The notes below the pieces were generated by a model. It made no database searches. It was not told the origin of the DNA and was given only the letters and a program-made list of their open reading frames with translations. A program made the position numbers and the translations under genes. This document shows positions 26,774 to 35,892 of a stretch of DNA of 64,000 bases, piece by piece. The first letter of the stretch is position 1, and the number at the start of each line of letters is the position of its first letter. This DNA comes from Cupriavidus necator A5-1 (lineage in GTDB: Bacteria; Pseudomonadota; Gammaproteobacteria; Burkholderiales; Burkholderiaceae), in assembly GCF_000744095.1 (NCBI RefSeq), contig NZ_JQLI01000001.1:1426001-1490000 (forward strand), in the 5' to 3' direction.

Positions 26774-27727
26774 CTAGTCGCGCGAGCGGAACGCAGCCGG
26801 GCTTTGGCCGAACCGCTTCCGGAATGCGCGGCTGAAATGTGCGGGATCGTTAAATCCCCAGCTCATAGCGATCTGCTTGATGCTTAACCCGGAACAGGCG
26901 ACGTCGAGCAGCGTCGCCCGACACGCCTGCAGCCTCTGATCCCAGATCCACTCGGCAAGCGAACACCGTTCCGCCTCGAACACTCGATACAGTGAGCTGA
27001 CGGACATACCGAGCGCTTCGCTGATCGACATGATGCTCAAGTCCGGGTCGGATAGATGTTCGTGAATATAGGACTTGATCCGGTTCAGGTGAAACAGCTT
27101 CAAGGTCGGTAGCGATCCGACCTGCGAATCCGGCAAAGTCGCTAGAGCCGTAGCGACGAGATCGAGCACGGAGTCGGAAACAGACGCCTGTGTCTGACCA
27201 GCCATCGCCTCTGCATGCTCTGGCAATCCCACCACCAACTCCCCTAGCATGCCCCCTATGCCCTGACTGCCGCGAATGGCGATGGCCGTCAACCGCTCCG
27301 CCGATGGTGCTCGCACACGCAGCCGGTCGCGTGGCACCGTCACCACCAGTTGTTCGAAGTCCTCCCGGAACAAGAGTTCATAGGGACGCGTGCTGTCATA
27401 GGTCGCAAAATCGCCAGCTGCAAGTACTGCACGCCGACCATCTTGGCGTACTTCCCCCTCACCTGCCAATTGGAAGCTGACCAGGAACAGTTCCTCCTGA
27501 GCCTGCCGGATCAGTCGCGACGTCCGCCGCACGTGCTGGCCACTGGAATTCACCACCGCAAGTTCAATGTCCGCGAGATCGCTCTGGGCGATGCGACCAG
27601 AAAACTGCCGCCCTCCATTGAGCTTAACGGGGTCAAAGTCCAGCTTGACGAAGGCGCGACTGATAGCGTCTCGCCAATAGTCCAACCGCTCGTCAATAGG
27701 TGCGGAATCGGTACTTGTGCGTTTCAT
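26774..27727 (-). CDS. AraC-family regulator with AraC_binding_2 sensor domain
   Basis: The 317-residue protein's N-terminal domain begins RLDYWRDAISRAFVKLDFDP, like regulators of nitrile, amide and aromatic oxygenase genes. The C-terminal pair of helix-turn-helix motifs is DLSIMSISEALGMSVSSLYR and SIKQIAMSWGFNDPAHFSRAF. It is convergent with the nitrilase and divergent from the outer-membrane transporter gene at 27952; both are plausible targets. A second protein with the same architecture is at 35893. Confidence 0.9.
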   Translation of the reverse strand: MKRTSTDSAPIDERLDYWRDAISRAFVKLDFDPVKLNGGRQFSGRIAQSDLADIELAVVNSSGQHVRRTSRLIRQAQEELFLVSFQLAGEGEVRQDGRRAVLAAGDFATYDSTRPYELLFREDFEQLVVTVPRDRLRVRAPSAERLTAIAIRGSQGIGGMLGELVVGLPEHAEAMAGQTQASVSDSVLDLVATALATLPDSQVGSLPTLKLFHLNRIKSYIHEHLSDPDLSIMSISEALGMSVSSLYRVFEAERCSLAEWIWDQRLQACRATLLDVACSGLSIKQIAMSWGFNDPAHFSRAFRKRFGQSPAAFRSRD

Positions 27728-27951
27728 CGTCTATCGCATGAACAGGACATCGGTGAGTCCTGGATTGGTGCCACTCGCTGAACAGCATAAGGCCTCGCAC
27801 GGCACTTCCGGTGAGCAAGCACATGACCCGGGCTGGCAAGCTGAATCAACGATGTCGGGAGCGTCGTGCAATACCCGTGATCCTTGGTATCGCAGAATGA
27901 AGCCGCCAGATAGGCGGACTTCTTTGCCGAACCTTCCTCTTGGAATACTAA

Positions 27952-28925
27952 ATGAAAATTCGCTTCGTCAGCTTGCTGTTTCTATCGATGATGGCGGCAA
28001 CCTCTGCCAACGCAACCGTTCTCGCGACCGATCCTGCGGACTATGTGCCCTTGCCACCGGGCACTAACCTCGGCCTGCTCTATTACCAGCACAGCGAGAG
28101 CACCGCGTTCTACGCCGACGGAAAGCGCACGCCAGCACCCTTCGATGTCCAGTCGGATATATCCACTACGCAAGCTTCCTCGGCTTCACAGTGACGCCGC
28201 AGGTCATCATGCCCTTCGGCAGCGTGCGCATGAGAGCCCCGGCCAATCTTCATTCGAATGGGATTGGCGATCCGTTCATCGGCTCGGCGATCTGGTTCAT
28301 CAATGACCCTGATCACCAACGCTATCTCAGCGCCGCCCAGTTCGTCTCTGCTCCGCTTGGGACCTACCACGCCGATCAGGGATCCCTCAATCTCGGCACA
28401 CACCGCTGGACAGCAGTGACGCATCTGAACTATTCCCAAAACATCACTGGTCCAGTTTTCCTCGACTTGACAGGCGAAGTTGCTTTCTACAGCACTAACA
28501 GCGATTTCGCGGGAGCCGATTACAAGCAGCGCCCGACCTTCAGCCTGCAAAGTCACCTCCGCTACGAACTCAACGACAGAACACGGATCGCGATCACCCA
28601 CCACTACACGGGGGGCGGCCGTACCGAGCTCAACGGCGTCACTCAGAGCGCAAGCATGTCGACCGATACGTGCTTGCTCACGGTGGCCCACTTCTTGACA
28701 CCATCACTGCAACTGGAAATCCAGGGTGGCCAGGACGTGCACGTGCGCAACGGCCCCAAGAACAAGCTTCGGCTCAATCTGCGTTTTAGCAAAAGCGCTT
28801 TAGCGATCGACGATCGTGCCCTCGATCACTGCGGCACAGCGTGCGCACGTCGCGGTACAGGGGCGGCCACCGTCCCAGCGGTCAGATGGCCAAAGCATTC
28901 CTGGTTCGTGGAACTCGTTTACTGA
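27952..28925 (+). pseudogene. MetA-pathway/phenol-degradation-type outer-membrane transporter, frameshifted
   Basis: An N-terminal signal peptide (MKIRFVSLLFLSMMAATSANA) is followed by DPADYVPLPPGTNLGLLYYQ, as in PF13557 (MetA-pathway of phenol degradation) proteins. The first frame closes at 28194. The homologous sequence continues in another frame from about 28155 as YIHYASFLGFTVTPQVIMPFG and runs to FVELVY at 28925. One base appears missing near 28155, where relatives have an Arg-Tyr pair. If the reading is right the gene is broken, or recoded. Such proteins are thought to form channels for hydrophobic substrates. Confidence 0.75.
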
Positions 28926-29194
28926 TCTCTTGATCTAATGATCCAGATCCCTTGCAAGTAACGTCCCCGCAGCGCTTGCAGCGCCCGGCGCACATGGACT
29001 GCCGCGCCACGCAAGAACGAGCGCTTAATTTCGGTTTCCCGACTCGCACGAGTTGCACAACGGGTCATGTCAGAACCTGTGCCACCAACCGAAGCAACGT
29101 GTCACCTGCTGACTTCCACTTGGCGACTTTGTCGGGCGCGAGCCTGTCCAAGTCGACCCACTTATCGCGCGAGCGTAGTCAAGCTGCTTCCAAT

Positions 29195-29335
29195 CTACCA
29201 TGCTGGCCACGAGGGTCGCCTCCAAGCGTCTACGGGATTGTGGTTCAAGCCATCGTGGCCAAGCCCGCTGCCAACGTGGTCAATGCGGACGTGGGTGATC
29301 ACGATGTGGTTGATATCTGACCACGATCGCCACTC
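29195..29335 (-). pseudogene. Possible metallo-beta-lactamase-fold remnant inside a gene-free stretch
   Basis: Within 28926-29508, which otherwise shows no credible gene, the minus strand reads DINHIVITHVRIDHVGSGL. This is close to the THxHxDHxG metal motif of MBL-fold hydrolases with one His changed to Arg, and it stops soon after. Only ~45 codons are open, so it is at best a fragment. Confidence 0.3.
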
Positions 29336-29508
29336 GAATTAGAGAGCCTACTTGACATTGGCCTCTGTGTCTGGAAGCGCCGTATCGGCCAATATGCCGC
29401 CTGTCGAGCAAACGACCAAGTGCGCATTGACTATGCCGAAAGGAGGGATGGAAATGCGATGGATGACAGGATTGCACTCACAGACGATTGATTGATGGGA
29501 CCCGCGGC

Positions 29509-30150
29509 TCAAGCCAGTAATGCGTCGAGCCTTTCGTTCAGCGTGCTCAGCGCTGCTCCGGTCGCAGGAAGCTTGTGCACGTTCTTTCCGTCCACGAAGA
29601 ACAAGGTCGGGTAGGAGGACGCGCCAAGTCCGCGCGCCAGTTCGAAGTCCACTTTCGCCTGTGCCTTGCCAGAGCCGTCTGCCAGAGCACGCAATGCCAA
29701 TTTCTCGTCGAGACCATTGGCCGATGCGATGCCCGCGATCGTTTCAGGATCGGACAAAGTAAGACCTCGACCGTAGAACGCCGCCTGCAGCTCATGAGCC
29801 CAATGCACCGCACGCTCAGGGACTTGCGCCCGCAGTACGGCCAGGCCCGCGGCGGCATCGACGGAGTCCATGACCGTGTGGCCCGGCCTCAGCAGACTCT
29901 GATAGGCCTCGCCAAACGCGGCGCCGGTCATCTGGGCAATTCGCTCGTTCGCCTGCGGGATATGTGGGTAGCTGGCGATCGACTTAGCGCGCTCGCCAAC
30001 GAACAGGCCCCCGCTGATGACGCTGAAAGCAACCTTGTGGCGATTGGCAGCTTCGAACTCGCCCATGCGCTGCGAAAAGCCCCAGCACCAACCGCAGTAG
30101 GCGTCAGTGACGTACACGACGGATTTGGGCGGCAAATTGAATCGATGCAT
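29509..30150 (-). CDS. DsbA-family (FrnE-like) thioredoxin-fold protein
   Basis: The 213-residue cytoplasmic protein has no signal peptide. It starts MHRFNLPPKSVVYVTDAYCG, and the active-site CGWC is at residues ~19-22. The helical insertion and the C-terminal ASSYPTLFFVDGKNV cis-Pro loop place it with DSBA-like/FrnE oxidoreductases and HCCA isomerase relatives. The ATG at 30150 is 30 bp downstream of an MBL-gene remnant stop, the same spacing as in the second, decayed copy at 31573. Confidence 0.85.
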   Translation of the reverse strand: MHRFNLPPKSVVYVTDAYCGWCWGFSQRMGEFEAANRHKVAFSVISGGLFVGERAKSIASYPHIPQANERIAQMTGAAFGEAYQSLLRPGHTVMDSVDAAAGLAVLRAQVPERAVHWAHELQAAFYGRGLTLSDPETIAGIASANGLDEKLALRALADGSGKAQAKVDFELARGLGASSYPTLFFVDGKNVHKLPATGAALSTLNERLDALLA

Positions 30151-30240
30151 GGTATTGTTCCTTCCCAAGTTTGTTCCCACTACCACATTATTTCGCCCTT
30201 GCCGACCTTCACGCCGATGTCCAGGGCGATGAGGCGCAGC
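30085..30240 (-). repeat. Direct repeat copy 1: MBL gene 3' end plus dsbA 5' end
   Basis: This ~155-bp stretch matches 31495-31650 at roughly 80%. It holds the last ~20 codons of an MBL gene (…IALDIGVKVGKGEIMW, stop at 30180), a 30-bp spacer, and the first ~22 codons of the intact dsbA-like gene. The MBL part has no gene body upstream, so it is a remnant. The two copies flank the HD-domain gene. Confidence 0.75.
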
Positions 30241-30369
30241 GCAAGCTCGATCGCGTTCGCTGCGGGATTTAGCAGCACGGCCCATTTCTCCCACATTTTT
30301 CCGACAACACTATGGCCTTTCTCCCAGCGCCTGGCGCAACAGCATGCGCAGTTGAAACGCCGCAGTGGA

Positions 30370-31143
30370 TCAGGCCCAGTCATTATCCAGCGGATTTTTC
30401 TCCGCCAGATCAGCAAAACCACAACGGCACAGGAAATGCGCATGCGTATGCTGCGCGTGGGGGGTTTCAGTGATTGAGGTGACAATGTGACGTTTGAAAC
30501 CCGTGCGGGGATAGGCTGCATGCACCTTGCTCAATTGCTGGTGCGGGATGCGATGACGGTATGAGCCAATCACGTCCATCACCGCGCCTCCTTTCACCAG
30601 TATCGCTTCAGGAGCCCATCGAGAGCGAGGCAAATACGGATTCAAATGCAGGCTAATCGACTCATACAGCGCGCGCGCCTCCGGCTCCTGCCACCCATGG
30701 CGCAGCGCCAAATCCCGTGCGACACGCGCACCGACAATCTGGAAGCCGGTATCGGCGGTCTTCGCTGCGTGGGTATCGCTCAGCCCGGAGTCATGCAATA
30801 GACAGCCTACGTACAGTGCCTCCGGATCCCATCGCAGCCCAAATGCCTGGCCAAGCAGGGAGCCCAAATAGTATGTGCGGTAGCAGTGCACATGCAGGTC
30901 CTCGGGGTACATCGCGGCGGCCTGCTCTTCGGCCTCCTTGCAGATCGCTGTGTCCGGCACAATGATCCGATCCATCTCGACTGGTGCCTGACGTCGCCCC
31001 ATCGCACCGAGCAGCTTGTCAAACAGCTCGGTTACTTGTGTCATTACCAGCATTCCAACCAGGGCGTGGCGCTCGCCAGGGTCTAGGATGCCTTTTGTAC
31101 GTTCGCTCCAGGCATAAGTGCCAATGTCGTCAGATTTCATCAT
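30370..31143 (-). CDS. HD-domain protein, cyanamide-hydratase-like (long form)
   Basis: The 257-residue protein has HD-superfamily metal motifs: a His in LHVHCYRTYYLGSLLG, the LLHDSGLSDTHA His-Asp pair near residue 117, and later His residues in LYESISLHLNPYLP. The C-terminal NPLDNDWA resembles the PFD ends of the paralogues at 38203 and 42072. It has ~45 extra N-terminal residues. Relatives include fungal cyanamide hydratase and many uncharacterised bacterial proteins. It lies between two MBL/dsbA repeat copies. Confidence 0.8.
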   Translation of the reverse strand: MMKSDDIGTYAWSERTKGILDPGERHALVGMLVMTQVTELFDKLLGAMGRRQAPVEMDRIIVPDTAICKEAEEQAAAMYPEDLHVHCYRTYYLGSLLGQAFGLRWDPEALYVGCLLHDSGLSDTHAAKTADTGFQIVGARVARDLALRHGWQEPEARALYESISLHLNPYLPRSRWAPEAILVKGGAVMDVIGSYRHRIPHQQLSKVHAAYPRTGFKRHIVTSITETPHAQHTHAHFLCRCGFADLAEKNPLDNDWA

Positions 31144-31483
31144 GGTTCCTTTCTCAAAGAATAGCCGGCGTCACGAACGTGTTGCGCTGTAGAGCGACGA
31201 TTTACCGGTGTCTGGCTTATAAAGCGTGCATTGCTTGTCCACGAGTTGCATTGGTTTTAATCGCGCTCTTTCAGGAAGGCTTCACCACTACAATTCAGGC
31301 GATGAATAATCCTCCCGAATCGCCTACGCGACACAGTTGAAATTATCGATTGCCGTGAACAAGCGGATGCTATGCCAGTCCGCCACAAGTTCTATCTTGA
31401 TGTCCATCGACCGGCAGCGGTTAATCGCTTTCAGCCACTTGTGCAAACTGTGGCTGGAAACCCAACAGGGTCTCCATGTGACT

Positions 31484-31650
31484 CGCCCATGCGCTCCCAA
31501 GAGCCCCAGCACCAACCGCGGTAGGCATCCGTGACGTACACGGCGGACTTGGGCGGCAGATTGAAGTGTGCATGGTGTTGCTTCGTTCCCGTGCTTGTTC
31601 CCACTACCACTTCATTTCGCCCTTGCCGACCTTGGCGCCGATGTCCAGGG
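31484..31650 (-). repeat. Direct repeat copy 2 with a decayed dsbA-like 5' end
   Basis: Downstream of the intact MBL gene stop (31604), the minus strand from 31573 repeats the dsbA-like start but lacks one base after MH, so it is frameshifted. The recoverable frame reads FNLPPKSAVYVTDAYRGWCW: the first active-site Cys is Arg. Similarity ends by about 31490. From there to 31143 no gene is supported. Confidence 0.75.
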
Positions 31651-32482
31651 CGATGCCGAGTCCGGCGGTGGGATATGCGGCCTTCATCGCGATGATGAGT
31701 GTGGCGCTATCGTTTGCCTTCCCCAATTCAGCATCCCAACGCTGCAGATATGCCTGCGTGAAGGTGACTTGGGACACGTCTTGCGCCTGACCCGCAGCAG
31801 AGTGGCCCGGCACAACGACTGTCGGCTGTAGCGCAGCGATGTCGCTAAGCTTCTTGGACCAAGCAGCGCGGTCTTCAGCGCTGGCGGCGTCAGCCGTCCA
31901 GACGTGGAGACCGGCGAACACATTCACTCCACCGACTACCGCCTTGATAGAGGGGATCCAGACAAAGCTACGGTGCGGCAGGCGATCGTTCGTGCCACGG
32001 ACTTCCAGCGTCTGGCCCTCCAGCTTGATCGTGTTGCCGACGAGCACCTCCGGCAGGCTGACACTCTTCGGAGCGTTCGCCCCCATCTTCGGCGGCCAGA
32101 ACGCCAGTTTCTTGGGTAACGTAGCTTCAATCTTCTTGATGGTCGGGGCAGTCGCGACGACTTTCACATCAGGGAAGTACGTCTTCAGGACGTCGATGCC
32201 AAAGTAGTAGTCCGGATCCGGCTGGCTGATGTAGATCAGCTTCAGCGTCTTGTGGCTATCCAGCACCATTGCGGTAATGCGCAACGCGTCTGCTTGGGTG
32301 AAGCCCGTGTCGAGCAAGACAGCGTCCGTCTTGCCCGTCACCAGCACCGAGTTGACATTGAAGCTGTCCGCGTCAGCGTTGTAGACCTTCAAACTCAGCG
32401 GTGCGGTCTGCGCGTGGGCAGTTACTGCGGTCAGCGTAAATGCTGCAGCAGCAACCAAGCCGGTAAGGGAGCGAACGATCAT
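31604..32482 (-). CDS. Exported metallo-beta-lactamase-fold protein with altered metal motif
   Basis: The 292-residue protein starts at 32482 (GGAGAACC upstream) with a signal peptide ending near TAHAQTAPL. The MBL fold is seen in FNVNSVLVTGKTDAVLLDTGF, LKLIYISQPDPDYYFGIDVL, TNDRLPHRSFVWIPSIKAVVG and VVPGHSA. The usual HxHxDH is replaced by Q-x-D-x-D-Y, so zinc binding may be weak or different. It is divergent from the LysR gene at 32596, a likely regulator. Its 3' end is duplicated at 30180. Confidence 0.85.
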   Translation of the reverse strand: MIVRSLTGLVAAAAFTLTAVTAHAQTAPLSLKVYNADADSFNVNSVLVTGKTDAVLLDTGFTQADALRITAMVLDSHKTLKLIYISQPDPDYYFGIDVLKTYFPDVKVVATAPTIKKIEATLPKKLAFWPPKMGANAPKSVSLPEVLVGNTIKLEGQTLEVRGTNDRLPHRSFVWIPSIKAVVGGVNVFAGLHVWTADAASAEDRAAWSKKLSDIAALQPTVVVPGHSAAGQAQDVSQVTFTQAYLQRWDAELGKANDSATLIIAMKAAYPTAGLGIALDIGAKVGKGEMKW

Positions 32483-32595
32483 TTGGTTCTCCTGTTGGCA
32501 GCGGGGTGCTGTCGCCAAGTGAATTGTATTGACTACTAAAAGAGGGATAAACTTCGTTTCGATTAAATGTTTGTCAACCAAACTGAGCAAATGAC

Positions 32596-33516
32596 ATGGA
32601 CAGACTGACGGCGATGCGCGTCTTCATCGAGATCGTGGATCGAGGAAGCGTTAGTGCAGCGGCAGACACGCTCGGCATGTCCAGAGCGATGGCAAGCCGT
32701 TATCTCGAAGGGCTGGAGGACTGGCTTGGTGCACGGCTCCTGCACCGCACTACACGTCGGCTCGCATTGAGCGATGCGGGTGAGCGAGCGTTGGCAAACT
32801 GTCGCGAAATGGTTGCGCTGGCCGAAGACGTCGCCTCGCTAACAAGCCAGGGTGGTGGTGAAGCGCACGGGCGACTGCGGCTGACTTCGTCGCCGGCGTT
32901 CGCGCAAGCGCAGTTGACTTCGGCCGTCGTGGATTTCCAGTCACTTCATCCCTTAGTGGAAATCGAGTTGATCCTGGTTGACCGAGCGGTCAACCTCGTG
33001 GAGGACCGTATCGACTTGGCCGTGCGCCTCAGCAATCGGATCGACCCCGGGCTTGTCGCTCGTCGGCTAGCGATCTGCCATTCGGTCCTATGCGCCTCAC
33101 CGGCGTACCTCAAGCGTGCGGGCGTTCCCAAATCCCCCGAGGACCTACGCACTCACCGCTGTATCACCCATAGCACCGCATTTGCGCCCGAATACAACCT
33201 ACGGCTCGAAGGTCAACTGACGACCATTGAAGCCCAAGGAATCCTGACCGCGAACGAGACCTCTATAATGCGGGCAGCCGCACTGGCGGGTGCCGGGATT
33301 GCAATGCTGCCCACGTTCTATGTGGGCGACGACCTGGCTCGAGGTGCATTACAGCCTGTGTTGCCCAAGTACGCGCTCGATCCCTTGGACATTCAAGCCG
33401 TCTATCTGTCCCGTCGGCACCAACCCAAGCCCTTACGGCTTCTCATTGAGTTCCTTGCAGATCGTTTTGGTGGCGAGGTCGCGCCGTGGGACGCGAGAAT
33501 GCACAGCGCGCGCTGA
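32596..33516 (+). CDS. LysR-family transcriptional regulator
   Basis: The 306-residue protein has an N-terminal winged helix-turn-helix (MDRLTAMRVFIEIVDRGSVS, AAADTLGMSRAMASRYLEGL) and a LysR substrate-binding domain (LRLTSSPAFAQAQLTSAVVDF). It resembles the CrgA/YafC-like group. It is divergent from the MBL-fold gene with a 113-bp gap that holds GTTTG-TCAAC-CAAAC at 32569-32583, a possible operator just before the start codon. Confidence 0.9.
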   Translation: MDRLTAMRVFIEIVDRGSVSAAADTLGMSRAMASRYLEGLEDWLGARLLHRTTRRLALSDAGERALANCREMVALAEDVASLTSQGGGEAHGRLRLTSSPAFAQAQLTSAVVDFQSLHPLVEIELILVDRAVNLVEDRIDLAVRLSNRIDPGLVARRLAICHSVLCASPAYLKRAGVPKSPEDLRTHRCITHSTAFAPEYNLRLEGQLTTIEAQGILTANETSIMRAAALAGAGIAMLPTFYVGDDLARGALQPVLPKYALDPLDIQAVYLSRRHQPKPLRLLIEFLADRFGGEVAPWDARMHSAR

Positions 33517-34271
33517 GCGTTTCGTGCGCGGTCTGAACTGCAGCTAGCAAAGGACGAAGAACAGCGGCACGAGATTTTCCAATGACAAAAGGTGAACGGC
33601 TGGAACCTCCGATTTCCCATACTGGCGCGGACTCATCGCGCTATGTAGACGTCGGTCGCCATCTGGTGCTGCCAATGCAAGCGAAGCTCCCGATTCCACT
33701 TTCTTTGCGTCAATCCGGAAAAGGACTTCATGACAAGCGCCACTCTGATCCAGCGCGAGCATCGCGCCGGACTCTTTAGGAGTGCCTCGACGGATCAAGT
33801 CGAGACAACGACCGCCGCTCGAAATTAGCGTACGAGACGTTGAGGAAATCGAGCAAACTCTGCGGGTTGCGTTGAGGGAGCATGACCGAGCCGGGATATC
33901 CACGTATTCGGTTGCGGGACGAGTGCAGAGGCAGTACGAAACCTGGTCCAGTTGTCGATCCCGCCAGGCGCCACTATGGCTTGTTCGAGTAACGTATTCG
34001 CCCTATCGCCTCGTCAATGAAACGCCGTCAAGTGGGCTGCCTTTGACAACTTACTGAACAATGAAAACTTGCACGCGGGCCCCAGCGCCGCAGGCCCGCC
34101 TGCTGCCACTACGGCAACGCCTTATAGTGCGCGGCTGAGCCAACATGGTACCCCGCACCATGTTGGCTTTCAGGTCTTCAAACGCATAGACCAGTTCCGG
34201 GCCAGCGCCCCGTGCCGGTTTCAATAGACCGGTTAGCAGGCCCCAAACGAATTGGGCTTGAGGACACCGCG
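33517..34271. other. 755-bp gene-free stretch
   Basis: Several open frames exist here on both strands, but none has a recognisable domain, good start signal or coding bias that I trust. The region holds one strong inverted repeat (34139-34167) and a weaker CCCAA-ACGAA-TTGGG. It may be the scar of deleted genes between the LysR unit and the hydrolase/nitrilase remnant. Confidence 0.5.
34139..34167. terminator. Perfect 11-bp inverted repeat, terminator-like
   Basis: GCCAACATGGT (34139-34149), a 7-nt loop, and ACCATGTTGGC (34157-34167) form a perfect stem followed by TTT on the plus strand. The T run is short, so intrinsic termination is plausible but weak. It lies ~105 bp past the end of the leftward hydrolase gene. 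Confidence 0.4.
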
Positions 34272-35054
34272 TTATAGTTCAGCGACGAACCGGCGGATGG
34301 CCGCTGCAACTGCAGACGGCGCTTCTAGCGGCGACAAGTGGCCGATGCCGGGCAGCACCTCAAGGTGCGCGCCGACAATTCTCGGTAGAAGTTCAGCGCG
34401 AAGTGTTTCCACGCGATCTACCTTATCCAACTCGCCGGAGATCACCAGCACCGGTACGTTGATGGCAGCCACATCAGCGGTAATGTCCTCGCGCATTGCC
34501 ACATTCGGCCATGCGGCCTTAGCTTGCGGCGCGCCGCGTAGACTGTCTTCAATCACCTGCTCGCGGAGCTCCGGTGCCAGCGGTGCGGCGGTTAAGACGT
34601 TGTCCAGCACCCAGCCGATCGATTCACGCGACGCATAAGCGCCCACCATGGCGGTGCGCTGCTCATCAGGCACCAGCATCGGCGACGGCGGCGACGGTGC
34701 CACGAGCACCACGCCTTCCAGCCCTGGCAGCCGGCGCGACGCCAACAGTTGCGCAGTCTTGCCGCCCATCGAATGACCGACGAGCACGTAGCGTTTCAAA
34801 CCCAGCGATTCGATCACGCCTTGCGCATCGTCCGCTAGGTCGCCAATCGTGTAGCCCGCTTCCGGGGCGTCCGAATGACCCCAGCCACGGTGATCCGTCG
34901 CCAACGTTCGAAAGTTGTCCGACAGTTCGTTCGTGACGAACTGCCAGGTACGCGATGATCCGCCGTAGTAATGCAGAAACACCAGCGCCAGGTCGCCGTG
35001 TCCCTTTTCGCTAACGCGAACTCGGATGCCGTTTGATTGGATGTCCATTGTCAT
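34272..35054 (-). CDS. Alpha/beta-fold hydrolase
   Basis: The 260-residue protein has LVFLHYYGGSSRTWQFV for the oxyanion region, the nucleophile elbow VGHSMGGKTAQLLA near residue 95, the acid Asp in VLVISGELDKVD, and the His in LPGIGHLSPLEAP. Start choices are 35054 or 35048; the first overlaps the stop of the nitrilase remnant, so the genes were once translationally coupled. Substrate unknown. Confidence 0.88.
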   Translation of the reverse strand: MTMDIQSNGIRVRVSEKGHGDLALVFLHYYGGSSRTWQFVTNELSDNFRTLATDHRGWGHSDAPEAGYTIGDLADDAQGVIESLGLKRYVLVGHSMGGKTAQLLASRRLPGLEGVVLVAPSPPSPMLVPDEQRTAMVGAYASRESIGWVLDNVLTAAPLAPELREQVIEDSLRGAPQAKAAWPNVAMREDITADVAAINVPVLVISGELDKVDRVETLRAELLPRIVGAHLEVLPGIGHLSPLEAPSAVAAAIRRFVAEL

Positions 35055-35671
35055 CTCGCTGATTGGTCTGTTTGTGGATGCATAGCTCCAGTGGTCTGGG
35101 GGGCTGTGGTGACGACGCTCATCACCGTCCGGCGCGTTTTGTCGACGACGAGCCGCACGGTGTCAGGACGCGAATAATGTCCCACAGGATCGGCGGCATT
35201 CTTGGAGAGGACGATTTTGGTGGGATCGAGATCGGCATATAGAATGCCTTTCTCGACCTCGGGCAGAGGCGAACAAAAAGGATGGCCATCGGGCCCATAG
35301 ATCATGGAAAAGCCGCACTCCCGGCTTGCCGGTAAGCGGACTCGGCAGCTTGATCTTCTCGGGGCGGTCGCACAGCATGTCGATCATCTGCTGGGACACC
35401 AATGCGGTCGACGCCAGCATGAAGCATCCGCCCTCCAGAGCGTAGACCATGCTGACGCTATTGCTCGCCTCGGGGCCAAACGCGTAGATGACATCACGAT
35501 AAAGGAGGAAGCTGGGCCAGGAGGCCACATGGACCTCTTCACCCTGGGAGTAACCAGTTTGGCGCCATTGCGGACCGCTTCCTTCACCAACGCATCGGTC
35601 TGGGCCAGCGCTGCACGCAGATCCAAAAATACAGGGGCCGCCCGTACGCACGCGGCTTTGATCGCTTCCAT
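35051..35671 (-). pseudogene. Nitrilase remnant with large internal deletion and frameshifts
   Basis: The minus strand from 35671 gives a nitrilase N-terminus (MEAIKAACVRAAPVFLDLRA, AVRNGAKLVT). It then jumps straight to the late segment EEVHVASWPSFLLYRDVIYA, YALEGGCFMLASTALVSQQM and, after another frame change, IYGPDGHPFCSPLPEVEKGI and HYSRPDT. The middle, with the catalytic Glu, Lys and Cys, is gone. The paralogue at 25680 has all of it (SWPSF, VEGQCFVVAPCATVSQKM), but the two are clearly different genes. Confidence 0.85.
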
Positions 35672-35892
35672 CGCCTTCCTCTCCACTTGGATATGGTAGC
35701 CACTTAGACTATTCCTTTGCCGTCCGCGTACTTTTCTGGTGGCGAAGTAATAGTTGCTTCCAGGCGCAGTGCGGCAAATTGCCCCATGAGAGAAGCCCAA
35801 TGTGTCACGTGTCGCTGGTACGTTGAGATAGGGACGGTCACGTGATATCGTGGCTGCCTCCAAATTCCGTATTTCGTGCAGCGGGTAGCGGG

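Noticed and set aside
33544..33903. Minus-strand open frame of 119 codons after the LysR gene
   Set aside because: No domain or start signal; codon use is unlike its neighbours.
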